A DNA stretch of 44,529 nt from JAGXFP01 sp039714535 (lineage in GTDB: Bacteria; Desulfobacterota; Desulfobulbia; Desulfobulbales; JAGXFP01), in the NCBI GenBank assembly GCA_039714535.1, contig JBDLJC010000026.1, positions 1 to 44,529 of the forward strand. Reading direction: 5' to 3'. A program made the translations under genes and the position numbers. Shown here one piece after another: positions 36,301 to 44,529 of the stretch. The notes under the pieces are model-generated. The model did not search any database. It was not told where the DNA came from and was given only the letters and a program-made list of their open reading frames with translations. The stretch's first letter is position 1, and the number at the start of each line of letters is the position of its first letter.

Positions 36301-39300
36301 GAGATGGCAAGGCAGAACTACTTTACGGCGATGAACATTATTTTAGAATATATGATGGCGAAACCGGGAATACATTATTCTCAAAGGCCAATTCATCGGG
36401 AACTATTATGGAATACCCTCTCGTTGTTGATTTGGACAACGATAATCATGCTGAAATAGTACTAGTTTCGAATGACTATGCATGGGGCAGTAATCACGGT
36501 ATACGCGTCTTTGAGGGAGTTAATGATGATTGGGCACCAACCCGTTCTATATGGAATCAACATTCTTATCATATAACCAACATCAACGATGACGGCACCA
36601 TACCCCAATATGAAGAGCCTTCCTGGCTGACTCACAATACATATCGGTTAAATACCTTTGGTGATCGGGATGCACTCGACATACCTGATTTGTCCGCAGC
36701 AATGCTACGGGTTATTGATCAAGGATTGGGGGTCTTTGATCTGACAGCTCGCATAGGCAATGGCGGCACCCTGGCAGTTTCACAAAATATTGCAGTTAGT
36801 TTTTACGAGGGTGATCCTGCAGCTGGCGGCAAATTGCTGGGTATTGTTGATCTGGCCGGTTTGGGAATTAACTCCTTTGCCGATGCCACTCTGGTAAACG
36901 TCACAGGTATAACCGGGTTGGCGGAAATCTATGCTGCTGTTGATCTGTACAACCTGATTGACGAGTGTGATGAGTTCAACAACAGGGTTCAGACTGACGC
37001 ACCGCAAATCTGGCCGGATCTTGAGGTCTCGAATCCGCAAATTACAGATAACGGATCCTCCGCTCCTCTTTCCGTTTCATTCGAAGTCAGGAATGTTGGT
37101 GCTCTGGCCTCGCCGGATCAGACCATGGTGGCCTTTTACAATGGCGATCCATTGCAGGGCGGGGGGCTGCTCGGAACCATGAATATTTCAGGAATTTCTC
37201 CAGGAGAGATGACTTCCGTATCCTTTGCTGATCTGTCCGGCATTGATGCTAACGAAACCCTATTTGTAGTTGCTGATGCTAATGACCAGCTACAGGAGTA
37301 CAGTGAGTGCAATAACACCACCGACCTGGTTATATCGGCTTCGGATCAGGGACTGCTGGCCCTTGCGACAGACAAAATGCTCTATGGATCTGATGAAGAT
37401 GTTTCGATCTCTGCTTCGATTACAAATACCGGAGCACTGTCCGGAGAATTCATAGTCCGGTTGAATATTGAAGATAGTAATGGCTTCCTGGTTCAGGAAT
37501 TGGCACCGGTTTCTACCGACACCATTCCTGGTGGTGAAATCCTCACAGTTAATGCTACTTGGAATACCAGCAGCTACATTGCTGGTGGTTATCAGGTCCG
37601 GGGATATCTCGATTCGTCAGTGACATCGGGGCTGCATGAGACAACTGCATCGTTTGCGATCGGTTCAAGCGATCCCCAGATACCGCTGGTGACATTAAGA
37701 ACCACCACAAACAAGATCACTTACAATCCAGCTGAAACGGTTGTTATCCATGATCTGCTTATCAACCAGAGTTCCAACGCGATCATAGATGATACTGTGC
37801 TGACAGTTAATGTTTCAACGCAGACCGGGATATCACTTTTCACTAAAACAACCCCAGTAGGTCAGCTCTTACCAAACATGCATAAGGAGCTATCATCTCT
37901 GCTTGCACTGTCGACGACCCCAGCTGGCCACTACACTGTTTCTGGCAAGTTAACTTCAATTGCCGATGGTACCTTGTTGGTTGAAGACAGCACCACTTTC
38001 GAGGTGTTGGGTTCTGCTGCCACCGGCATTGGCTTAAGCGGTTCAATTACCGCTGATGCCCAGGTCTATATGGGTAGAGAATTGCCTGTTGATTACAGTG
38101 TCACCAACAATGGCAACGAGGATATCAATAATCTGGATATCAGGGTGTTGGTTATTAATCCGGCAACGGATGAACTGTTCCAGACCCTAGAGAACGTTAT
38201 TATTCCGCTCAGCAAAGGTAGCACATATAACGCAGGCCTCGCCGCAGACACTGCCCAACTGCCCCCGGATGTTTACATGGCAGTCCTGACGGCGTCGTCG
38301 CCTTCCATGGGCCGGGCTGTGACACTTGATAGTGTTAATTTTGAAGTTCTACCTTCTCTTGAAGTCAGCACCGTGTCGATTGATGCCGTCAACCTCTTGG
38401 TCTGGGCCAACGATAAGTGCTCCACCCACGAAGATGATCTTGAGGAGTGTGTTGATTACCAGATCTCCTGCGACGTTAACTGTATCAGGTTGGATCTGCT
38501 TAAAAACATTCTTGACTATGCGGTTGATAATTATCTGCTTGTTAGTGACCGCTCTGAATTTGAGCGGGAACTACGTAGCCCCTTCTTCACCGACATCATG
38601 ATCTTAGGAGATCATCATCCGCTGACCGATCATCTGGACGAGGAGCTACGCGAAAAGGTTTATTCGGGCACAGGCCTGATTTCTTCCCTGTGGGCGAATC
38701 ATGCTTCAGCTGAAGAGATCTTCGGGATGAAGGTGGCGGGCAAGCTTGCCAATGACTGCAGTGAGCCTCATACGGTTCAGACCGTGGGAAGCCCTCTTAC
38801 TGTCGACGACAGTATTACCGTCAAAGGTAGGGTGCACAGGGTCACTGCTCTTGATGAGAGCCAGGCTGTTGCCGGTTGGATTGCAGATGAGCAGGGCAAT
38901 AGTCGTGAAGACAATCCGTATCCGGCCATCGTCCTGAGCGAGTACGGGATCGGCAAGGCGGTTTACTATGCTTTTGATCTCGGGCTGACTTTGGATGACG
39001 TTAACTTCGAGCAACTAGACAAGTTGGTAGTTGACGCGATTGCCTATGTTCATACTCCGGTCAATACCGGAGCATATGGCCCATATCAGATGATGCCGGT
39101 TACAACCAGGATCAAGAGCCTCGGAGGTAGCTTTAACGTCAGGCTAACCGATATCTATGCGGAAGAGCTGTCTCTCTACGATCAGTTGACCGGTTCATGG
39201 GTTACTGACACCCCGAAAGTTACAGACACCTTGCTCGGGGTTGATGAACAGCTTGATCTGACTTACTTCGTGCTGATGCCAGAAGAAACTGGGGTTTATT

Positions 39301-39662
39301 CAATTACCACAGAGGTTGGCTTTGTCTTCAATGATGAATACACCCTCTTTGACACAGTTTTCCATGAGGTTAGTGCCGGACTTTCCAGTCAGGAACTGCT
39401 CGATGACATTGACAATGAACTGGCCCGCCTCAAGGCCATGGTCAAGAAATCCAGCAAGATCAAGATTGCCATCAACCATTTTATAAAGGCCCGCGATCGG
39501 CTGATTTATGAGCGGGTTGACATCGAGAAAAATATCCATGACCTCGAAAAAGCCATAGCGGCCCTGTTGAGTGAAGAGGGAGTCGAGGTGTCGGCTGCAA
39601 GGCTGATGTTGGATCGACTGCTTAGAATAGAGCAGAGGAGGTGGTATTTCCATGTTCAATAA
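33321..39662 (+). CDS. Giant secreted multi-domain protein (alpha-toroid, Ig-like, propeller, CARDB)
   Basis: 2113 aa from the ATG at 33321; a GTG at 33303 is less likely. A Sec signal ends near GFAQS. Domains by position: four squalene-cyclase-like repeats with Q..DG.WG motifs (33400-34180: QNGDGSWG, QNSDGGWGFF, QNGDGGFGS, QTSDGSW); three carboxypeptidase-regulatory-like Ig domains (34200-34980: GTVVDAATGQPLAGV, GTVSDAESGQPLAGA, GIVTDFDTGEVLAGI); a CARDB domain (35005-35370); FG-GAP/VCBS propeller repeats (35400-36640: GDIDNDGIVEI, ADIDHDGNVEI, ADVDLDGFMEV, ADVDGDGKPEI); two more CARDB domains (36690-37340), further Ig-like domains; a Rossmann-like domain with Cys-rich start (38350-39060); and a C-terminal helical end. 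No transmembrane anchor is visible. A surface or extracellular binding role is inferred; the enzyme-like toroid has no proven activity. Confidence 0.85.
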   Translation: MKRNLFFSIALFLSSLLLCVQTGFAQSVEVSNGVAYLVASQNGDGSWGNFSANTEEILATTTVLEALDVLGETGSAAHQSGSSWLSGQNLVTTSHLSRRILANSSVSSDSTELVSLLDDMRKAWGGAEDYDVNILDTALALQALKRTNPSDVSTIGYTLNFLLSNQNSDGGWGFFDNSESNTYITAVVSLALQQFKEIYNLNAQINSAKIYLLSQQNGDGGFGSSLSTIHETALSLLVLLDSHLDSQEMVNALQHLKTTQTSDGSWLHDPFYTALALMALDGDEKAHLPPPPAAISGTVVDAATGQPLAGVGVLLGGVTNSSTSTLPDGSFEFSDLTAGDYSLQFELGGYQSFNKAISVAASESFDLGQLTMARVVIQVTAIKGTVSDAESGQPLAGAVISITGSKVFTTVTDQNGYYVIAGLNPGGVVIVVSNEGYLTVSASTNVKSNQTILFSPALTIESTTPPPDTGDTAGLTGIVTDFDTGEVLAGIEVTTAVAGITETTLTDTDGRFVFSALPAGTAYVTLSAVGFTPISLTTELQDLLIVDLGQLRMQADGNTTLLPDLVVESIDLADLRTELASLELSGTLNIGLVNQGNFPSSPASVLAYYDANKSGSYESNADIYLGVASSSTSLDSSMDELVSIQVQGTLPYRDAPISVWADSGNHIEESNEANNNFTSSILCQVETAPVGSLDPVLKWHWSGSDFMPGYNQVMSTPAVVQLTDDNGDGKITALDIPDVVFVTFAGYKYSSPGVLRAISGIDGAEIWNYAYTNAMDGPAAGDIDNDGIVEIIISGGKGILCIENDGTLKWDVPSDISRAHPALADIDHDGNVEIVSSSGVFNGADGTLLWKFDGGELAPLVADVDLDGFMEVFARGKLYDKDGNILWDSAISGTKGAVGNFDDDDYPEIAARVGEAVQLFEHDGQVKWGPVKIPGGGGGPLTIADVDGDGKPEIGVAGASRYVVFETDGTIKWQSVTQDYSSRSTGSSVFDFEGDGKAELLYGDEHYFRIYDGETGNTLFSKANSSGTIMEYPLVVDLDNDNHAEIVLVSNDYAWGSNHGIRVFEGVNDDWAPTRSIWNQHSYHITNINDDGTIPQYEEPSWLTHNTYRLNTFGDRDALDIPDLSAAMLRVIDQGLGVFDLTARIGNGGTLAVSQNIAVSFYEGDPAAGGKLLGIVDLAGLGINSFADATLVNVTGITGLAEIYAAVDLYNLIDECDEFNNRVQTDAPQIWPDLEVSNPQITDNGSSAPLSVSFEVRNVGALASPDQTMVAFYNGDPLQGGGLLGTMNISGISPGEMTSVSFADLSGIDANETLFVVADANDQLQEYSECNNTTDLVISASDQGLLALATDKMLYGSDEDVSISASITNTGALSGEFIVRLNIEDSNGFLVQELAPVSTDTIPGGEILTVNATWNTSSYIAGGYQVRGYLDSSVTSGLHETTASFAIGSSDPQIPLVTLRTTTNKITYNPAETVVIHDLLINQSSNAIIDDTVLTVNVSTQTGISLFTKTTPVGQLLPNMHKELSSLLALSTTPAGHYTVSGKLTSIADGTLLVEDSTTFEVLGSAATGIGLSGSITADAQVYMGRELPVDYSVTNNGNEDINNLDIRVLVINPATDELFQTLENVIIPLSKGSTYNAGLAADTAQLPPDVYMAVLTASSPSMGRAVTLDSVNFEVLPSLEVSTVSIDAVNLLVWANDKCSTHEDDLEECVDYQISCDVNCIRLDLLKNILDYAVDNYLLVSDRSEFERELRSPFFTDIMILGDHHPLTDHLDEELREKVYSGTGLISSLWANHASAEEIFGMKVAGKLANDCSEPHTVQTVGSPLTVDDSITVKGRVHRVTALDESQAVAGWIADEQGNSREDNPYPAIVLSEYGIGKAVYYAFDLGLTLDDVNFEQLDKLVVDAIAYVHTPVNTGAYGPYQMMPVTTRIKSLGGSFNVRLTDIYAEELSLYDQLTGSWVTDTPKVTDTLLGVDEQLDLTYFVLMPEETGVYSITTEVGFVFNDEYTLFDTVFHEVSAGLSSQELLDDIDNELARLKAMVKKSSKIKIAINHFIKARDRLIYERVDIEKNIHDLEKAIAALLSEEGVEVSAARLMLDRLLRIEQRRWYFHVQ

Positions 39663-40905
39663 CGACAGGTTTCATAATATAAATAGTGGATTGCAGATAA
39701 TGAAAACAAAACTACTGACAATCTCATTGCTTACTTTTATTGCCGGAATCGGAATGGCAGGGGATTCCCATGCTTTGTTCACCGATGAATATCAATTTGA
39801 CGATCCGGTTAATATGGGACCGAATATCAATACCGCACACTATGAAGGCCAACAGACTCTTACCGCAGATGGTAATTCCATGTTCTTTGTGTCCACCAGG
39901 CCGGGAGGTTACGGCGGTTATGATCTTTATAACGCCGAGAGAGTAAACGGGGTTTGGCAGCCCGCAGAAAACATGGGCTCGGTGGTCAATTCGGATCGAT
40001 ATGATAATTCGCCGGCAGTTTCGCCTGACGGAAACAGGCTGTTTTTTACTTCTGCCAGAGGAATGCCTGGCAACAATTATTCCAGAATCTGGTTGACCGA
40101 AAGAATTGATGGAGTTTGGCAGGCGCCGGTACTGCTCCCTACTACCGTCAATTTTTCTTGGGCCAACAATAACGCTCAGTTTGTTTCCCATGATGGCAAA
40201 TGGCTCTACATGTCTTGCTGGGGTGGTTATGGTTGGTGGGATATTTACCGGATTGACCTGACAACCGGAGATTTTTCTATCAGAGAACAGCTTTCTATGC
40301 CGATCAATACTTACAAGAGGGACTTTGCCCTCTACCAGACCATGGATGAGAAATACTTCGTCGTCTACACGGATAACGGTGGCTGGCAAGTCAAGGCATG
40401 GGAAAAGGTAGATGGAGTCTATCAAAACGCCGAGAATCTACCGGCCCCCTTTTACTATAAATTTTCGATGGCCGAGAATGAGTCCCTTCTTTATATTCAG
40501 GGTGATTTTGACGGGGGTTACGGCGGGCAAGATATCTATAGCTCTTTGCAAGTCGCGAATTGCAGCAGTTTTGGCATTGCTTCGGTTGCTGGTGCGGAGC
40601 AACTTATCAACCCATTGCCTCTAGCCGGGCAGACAATAGCCCTTGATGTTGCCGTTACCGGAAGTTCAGCTCCACAAGATATTTCCTGGACCTTGTTTGC
40701 CAATAATCAAGTGGTTTCTGAGGGCTCCAGTCTTGCCGATGGTGTTACATGGGATGGTCGTAATGGTGAGGGGGGTGTCGAGCCTGGTACATATAATCTT
40801 GTTCTTTCTGTTGTGACAAACAAGGGCGCCTGTATGGCAGAGCAAAGTCTGACCGCTGTTCTTGGGTTAACTGACGAATGTAAACTCCGGGTGACTTTCC
40901 CTTAA
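39652..40905 (+). CDS. Secreted PD40 beta-propeller protein with FlgD-like Ig domain
   Basis: 417 aa from the ATG at 39652, which has a strong GAGGAGG ribosome site and overlaps the previous gene by 11 bp; M17 (39700) is the alternative and begins the Sec signal (MKTKLLTISLLTFIAGIGMA). TolB/PD40-type blades follow: TADGNSMFFVSTRPGGYGG, SPDGNRLFFTSARG, SHDGKWLYMSCWGG. The last ~90 residues look like a FlgD-type Ig domain (WDGRNGEGGVEPGTYNLVL). PD40 propellers often bind peptidoglycan-linked or surface proteins. Translational coupling ties it to the 2113-aa protein, so they may act together. Confidence 0.82.
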   Translation: MFNNDRFHNINSGLQIMKTKLLTISLLTFIAGIGMAGDSHALFTDEYQFDDPVNMGPNINTAHYEGQQTLTADGNSMFFVSTRPGGYGGYDLYNAERVNGVWQPAENMGSVVNSDRYDNSPAVSPDGNRLFFTSARGMPGNNYSRIWLTERIDGVWQAPVLLPTTVNFSWANNNAQFVSHDGKWLYMSCWGGYGWWDIYRIDLTTGDFSIREQLSMPINTYKRDFALYQTMDEKYFVVYTDNGGWQVKAWEKVDGVYQNAENLPAPFYYKFSMAENESLLYIQGDFDGGYGGQDIYSSLQVANCSSFGIASVAGAEQLINPLPLAGQTIALDVAVTGSSAPQDISWTLFANNQVVSEGSSLADGVTWDGRNGEGGVEPGTYNLVLSVVTNKGACMAEQSLTAVLGLTDECKLRVTFP

Positions 40906-40932
40906 TATTTATAGTGGAAAATTGTTTTTAGC

Positions 40933-40948
40933 AGGTACGGATTTAGCA
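40933..40948 (+). promoter_or_regulatory. Weak sigma-54-like site
   Basis: AGGTACGGATTTAGCA keeps the -24 GG and -12 GC at correct spacing but misses three other consensus bases. It lies 39 bases before the next gene. Offered only as a candidate. Confidence 0.2.
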
Positions 40949-40986
40949 GATATTAATATCTTCCTTTATTCAGAGAAGGGGTAACA

Positions 40987-43900
40987 ATGCGTTCACAATA
41001 CACTTTTAGTTTGCGGTTTATTTCGGCGGTCTCGCTGTTCTTTTTCATGTGGTCTTTTGCTGGTCTGCGGGATGTCGCCCTGGCAGCCAAAGATGGATTG
41101 GATACCCCGGCTCTGAAACAGGAGCGGATGAAGAAGGAACTTGTTGCTAAAGGTAAAAGACCTGAGGTGAAGTTAGAAAAGGCTGTGGCCGACATTGAAA
41201 AGATCGTCAACGGTTATGCCAAGAAAAAGACCGGGGCCGAGCGCAAAGCTGAAAAAGAGAAGCTGAAACTCAAGAAAAAAGAGATTCAAGCCCATGATCT
41301 TGAGCTTAGAAAGCAGTTTGCTGAAACCGAGCGTCGCATAATAGAGAGGAAGCTGTCCAAGACCAAACTGAAAGTCCACCGGGAATTTGTCAAGGCATAT
41401 GAAGCCGATCTGGCCGCGCTCAACCGCCGTCTTGATGCGGTGGAGCAGGCTAAGACAACTAAGGACACTGGCCGGGAGATAGAGATCTTCAAGGCTTATA
41501 TCAAAAAGGTCAAGGTTGAGAAGAAACGACCCAAAATCGATTTCGACAACCTCTCTCATCGTAATGCTGAGCCGACCAAATTAAAGCCCCGCCTGAAAAA
41601 GGAAGAGTTCCAGACTATTCAGAAAGCCAAGATCTATACCCCAGAACATGGCTACAGCCTTATTTACCCCGACCGTGATCTATCAGAGGACGGCTTTCAT
41701 CCAGTTGCCGCAACAGAGCCGCTCAGGGTTGCTGCCTTAGGTGCTTTGCCTGATCTTGGTATCGAGAAACAGAGTTTCGATCTCACCGCTCAAGGGCCGG
41801 AAATGACATTCGAGTCGCCGATGTTGCTGGCGGCTGCTTCGGATTTACCGACTGCCAAGGACTTAGACCCGACCATCGATGTCCAGATGACTGAGGCGGT
41901 GATCGCCAAGGCGGCGGAGTTGGGTAACGATCCTCTCAAGATTTACGAATGGGTCCGGAATAACATTGAGTTTGCACCGACCTGGGGTTCCATCCAGGGA
42001 GCTGATTACTGTCTGCAAACCGAGCTGTGCAACTCTTTTGATACCGCCTCGCTGTTGATTGCTATGTTACGGGCCTCAAATGTTCCGGCCCGTTATGTTC
42101 ACGGTACCATCGAGTTGCCGATTGATAAGGCCATGAACTGGGCCGGAGACTTTACCGATGCTTCTGCCGCTCTTCAATTTATGTCAGCTGGTGGTATTCC
42201 TACCGGCCAGGTAATAGAAGGTGGCAAAATCACTAGAGCCCATTTCGAGCATGTCTGGGTTGAGGCCTGGATTGATTACCTCCCTTCTCGTGGTGCCAGG
42301 CATAAGAATGGCCAAGGTGACAGCTGGATACCACTTGATGCCTCATACAAGCAGTATAATTATACTCAGGGGCTGGATATTGCCTCGGAGGTGCCCTTCG
42401 ATGCCGAGAGTTTTGTTAACCAACTTACCTCTACGGCAACCATCAACGAGGAGCAGGGCTATGTGACCGGGGTCGATTCCACCTATGTGCAGCAGACCAT
42501 GACCGGTTTCCAGACCCAGGTAGAGGATTACATCACCACCAACTATCCCGATGCTACCGTTGGAGATGTGCTCGGGACCAAAGAGATCAAGGCCGAGAAT
42601 TATTCGTATCTGCTGGGCACCTTGCCTTATAAAAGGGTGGTGACCGGCACCCGGTATTCCGATTTGTCCGATGCTTTGCGGCACCGCTGGTCCATGAATC
42701 TTGCCGGTTATGCGCCGATAAGCTATTCCGCAACTCTGCCGGAACTGGCCGGGAAAAAGATTACCTTAAGTTACTCACCTGCTACCCCGGATGATGAGGC
42801 GGTAATCGAATCTTATCTGCCTGAACCCCATGCCGATGGCACCCCAATTGATTCTAGTGAACTCCCTTCGTCACTGCCTGCTTATCTGATTAACCTGAAA
42901 CCTGAGCTAAGAATTGATGGTGAGGTTGTTGCCGAGGGTGGCCCGGTGATGATGGGTATTACCGAAGATTTTTATATGAATTTCTACTTTCCCGGCAAAG
43001 GCACCACTCCGGTGCATAATACCAATGAAGCTGGAGACTATGCCGGGATAGCTCTGAACTTGGGCAGGGTTTCGCAGGAGCATTTGACCAAGATAAAAAC
43101 CGGATTGGAAGCAACCAGGGCGAAGCTTGAAGCCCAGGATTTTGGCGGTCTTACCAAAGACGATCTGCTCGGCGATTTTTTGAGTGCTACCGCCTTGGCC
43201 TATTATGCTAAATATGATGTTCAGGATTATTTGTCTGGGAGGACTATACGGGTAAACAACCTGAGGTTACCATCCGAAAGTATGTTCTACAATGATCTCA
43301 AAATAACTCACTCATTTTTCAGCAGTCAGCCTCTTTCAGCAGCTCCGGGAGGGTTGGTGATGGACGTGGATTACAACGTCATGGTGGCCCGTGATTCAGC
43401 GGGTAGTCATGATAAAATGATTCAACTAATGCGTACTTCCGGTGTAACATCATCTGCACTCGAACATGTTGTGCCTGAAAAGCTGTTCTCAAATATTGGT
43501 GATCAGGCAGATGGTATAAGTGCGGTTAAAGCCTTGCATTTGGCAAATGGTCAAGGTATTCCCATCTATACCATTAATCAATCCAATATCAACATCGCAC
43601 TTCCGCAACTCCAATTAGATGCTGATGTGATCAATGATATAGTCAACGCTGTTGCAGCCGGAAAGGATGTGACCGTACCAGAAACCAATATAAGTGTTAG
43701 TGGTTGGGACGGCTGCGGGTATATAGTTTTTGATACTGCCACAGGTGCTGGCGTTTATATGATTAGCGGTGGATTAAATGGGGGGGTTATTAAACCTCCG
43801 AAAATCAGTCAAAACAAGGTGTTTTTCATTGCATCAGTTTTTGTAAACATTGCTATTACTGCGTTAATTGGAACTTTTTGGATTGGTCTCCTGGCGAGTA

Positions 43901-44229
43901 TTGCATTCTTTTGCGTTATGGCTGATCTGACACGTATTATAAAAGGTGACTATTCGCTAAAAGATTTCATGCTAGGAGCACTAAGTTTTGTTGCTTGGTT
44001 ATCAATCGGTGTTGCCATAGGAGCTATAATATCTTCTGTTGCAACAATAGGTCTGGGGATAGCAGTTCTTGGGTTAGCATTATTGTTAATCCCATTGATA
44101 ATGTTGGAGTATGTTATCAGCGTTGCAATACTAAGTATTATTAAACAGATTTACTTCGCATCGAGGGAATATGATAGAAAATACTTTGTACATCACATTA
44201 ATAGTAATTGCGTTCTACGCGCGACATAA
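40987..44229 (+). CDS. Exported transglutaminase-fold protein with hydrophobic C-terminal tail (candidate polymorphic toxin)
   Basis: 1080 aa. Residues ~1-34 are a Sec signal (ends VALAA). A Lys/Glu-rich coiled coil spans ~40-200. A transglutaminase-like domain covers ~295-460: DPLKIYEWVRNNIEF, FDTASLLIAMLRASNVPARY, H422 (EHVWVEAW) and D451 (IPLDASY). In register with the family motif C-x-D-x-A, the nucleophile position is S350, with C348 two residues before, so catalysis is doubtful. A conserved-looking junction GYIVFDTATGAGVYMISGG (~911-929) precedes a switch to an AT-rich tail with several membrane-spanning segments (~945-980, ~990-1055) and a short end with HHINSNC. GAAGGGG precedes the ATG. 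A cell-surface toxin with pore-type tail is inferred; an envelope protease/ligase role is the alternative. Confidence 0.7.
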   Translation: MRSQYTFSLRFISAVSLFFFMWSFAGLRDVALAAKDGLDTPALKQERMKKELVAKGKRPEVKLEKAVADIEKIVNGYAKKKTGAERKAEKEKLKLKKKEIQAHDLELRKQFAETERRIIERKLSKTKLKVHREFVKAYEADLAALNRRLDAVEQAKTTKDTGREIEIFKAYIKKVKVEKKRPKIDFDNLSHRNAEPTKLKPRLKKEEFQTIQKAKIYTPEHGYSLIYPDRDLSEDGFHPVAATEPLRVAALGALPDLGIEKQSFDLTAQGPEMTFESPMLLAAASDLPTAKDLDPTIDVQMTEAVIAKAAELGNDPLKIYEWVRNNIEFAPTWGSIQGADYCLQTELCNSFDTASLLIAMLRASNVPARYVHGTIELPIDKAMNWAGDFTDASAALQFMSAGGIPTGQVIEGGKITRAHFEHVWVEAWIDYLPSRGARHKNGQGDSWIPLDASYKQYNYTQGLDIASEVPFDAESFVNQLTSTATINEEQGYVTGVDSTYVQQTMTGFQTQVEDYITTNYPDATVGDVLGTKEIKAENYSYLLGTLPYKRVVTGTRYSDLSDALRHRWSMNLAGYAPISYSATLPELAGKKITLSYSPATPDDEAVIESYLPEPHADGTPIDSSELPSSLPAYLINLKPELRIDGEVVAEGGPVMMGITEDFYMNFYFPGKGTTPVHNTNEAGDYAGIALNLGRVSQEHLTKIKTGLEATRAKLEAQDFGGLTKDDLLGDFLSATALAYYAKYDVQDYLSGRTIRVNNLRLPSESMFYNDLKITHSFFSSQPLSAAPGGLVMDVDYNVMVARDSAGSHDKMIQLMRTSGVTSSALEHVVPEKLFSNIGDQADGISAVKALHLANGQGIPIYTINQSNINIALPQLQLDADVINDIVNAVAAGKDVTVPETNISVSGWDGCGYIVFDTATGAGVYMISGGLNGGVIKPPKISQNKVFFIASVFVNIAITALIGTFWIGLLASIAFFCVMADLTRIIKGDYSLKDFMLGALSFVAWLSIGVAIGAIISSVATIGLGIAVLGLALLLIPLIMLEYVISVAILSIIKQIYFASREYDRKYFVHHINSNCVLRAT

Positions 44230-44413
44230 ATCGATACAGATGTTTAAAGAAGTGATTGAAAGGAAAGTATACGATTTCGGACTATTATATAAAAATAACC
44301 CAATAAAAGGTGATAAAGCTGTATCGTTTGCCAAAAAAGGCATTCTAATAATCAATATCATCTCGGTATATTTAATATATTTTTTTATCAGGGTTGTTGT
44401 CAGGATGTTTTAA
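44171..44413 (+). CDS. Small two-helix membrane protein (candidate immunity protein)
   Basis: 80 aa, overlapping the end of the previous gene by 59 bp in another frame. GAGGG sits just before the ATG. Hydrophobic segments are ~4-18 (LYITLIVIAFYA) and ~56-76 (LIINIISVYLIYFF); between them lies a charged loop (EVIERKVYDFG). No family is recognised. The overlap, the membrane topology and the AT-rich composition shared with the toxin-like tail fit an inner-membrane immunity protein such as those that block pore-forming toxins. It could instead be unrelated. Confidence 0.5.
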   Translation: MIENTLYITLIVIAFYARHKSIQMFKEVIERKVYDFGLLYKNNPIKGDKAVSFAKKGILIINIISVYLIYFFIRVVVRMF

Positions 44414-44476
44414 CTCAAACAATAGCAATAGGGTCACCCATTAAAAGGCCCTTGTCAAGAGATAGACTCCCCCGTT

Positions 44477-44502
44477 GAGATGGGAAAACCATTTTCCCTC
44501 TC
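44477..44502. other. Strong hairpin at the right edge
   Basis: GAGA-t-GGGAAAA and TTTTCCC-TCTC form an 11-bp stem with a one-base bulge around CCA. No T-run follows, so it is not a standard terminator. It may end the toxin/immunity-like unit or be part of a repeat continuing past the window. Confidence 0.4.
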
Positions 44503-44529
44503 TTGGAAAGGTTAATATTCGTAGAGTTC

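Noticed and set aside
1..44529. CRISPR arrays, rRNA or prophage modules
   Set aside because: No regularly spaced repeats, no rRNA-like sequence, and no phage structural or integrase genes were seen.

Overview
The window looks like a chromosomal segment of a Gram-negative bacterium, most likely in the Desulfobacterota (the former Deltaproteobacteria). Three things suggest this: the yggT-divIVA-DUF167 and holB-ricT-metG gene orders, the fused ~1000-residue PurS/PurL-type enzyme without a glutaminase domain, and the type IV pilus minor-pilin/PilY1 operon behind a sigma-54 promoter. This is inference from gene content; there is no rRNA here to place the organism.

Layout. (1) 1-1036: an edge with a REP-associated tyrosine transposase (RAYT) and small repeats. 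(2) 1277-16923: a housekeeping block entirely on the minus strand. Read in transcription order it is purL, an HD/OB nuclease-like gene, holB, ricT and metG; then yggT, divIVA and DUF167; then a phosphodiesterase, a HIT protein, mutS and a cell-wall amidase, the last four behind a good sigma-70 promoter at 6824-6851. (3) 16924-17498: a 575-bp divergent regulatory region with palindromes next to purL and, toward the pili, an 18-bp direct repeat plus a near-consensus sigma-54 promoter. (4) 17499-29705: the pilus block on the plus strand, with fimT/gspH-like, pilW, pilV, pilX, a giant pilY1 (1998 aa with an inserted Cys-rich repeat region and a duplicated 3' end), a pilE-like pilin, a secreted hypothetical protein and a pilB/gspE ATPase. 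(5) 29833-30773: smpB and ssrA (tmRNA, tag ADDYAYAVAA) with a terminator, so the trans-translation protein and RNA lie side by side. (6) 30774-33320: a small AT-rich island just downstream of ssrA carrying one Fic gene with an antitoxin-like N-terminal domain. It ends near a decayed 46-nt copy of the tmRNA 3' end (32906-32951), which suggests insertion into ssrA. (7) 33321-44413: three large exported proteins (a 2113-aa mosaic, a PD40-propeller protein and a 1080-aa transglutaminase-fold protein with a hydrophobic C-terminal tail), then an overlapping 80-aa membrane protein. The last pair looks like a polymorphic toxin with its immunity gene.

How the parts fit together. Blocks 2 and 5 are core functions: purine synthesis, DNA replication and repair, translation, division and ribosome rescue. 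Block 4 would build and regulate a type IV pilus tip complex. Blocks 6 and 7 are accessory and hold the most novel candidates: the toxin/immunity-like pair, the ssrA-adjacent Fic module, and the Cys-rich insertion in PilY1.
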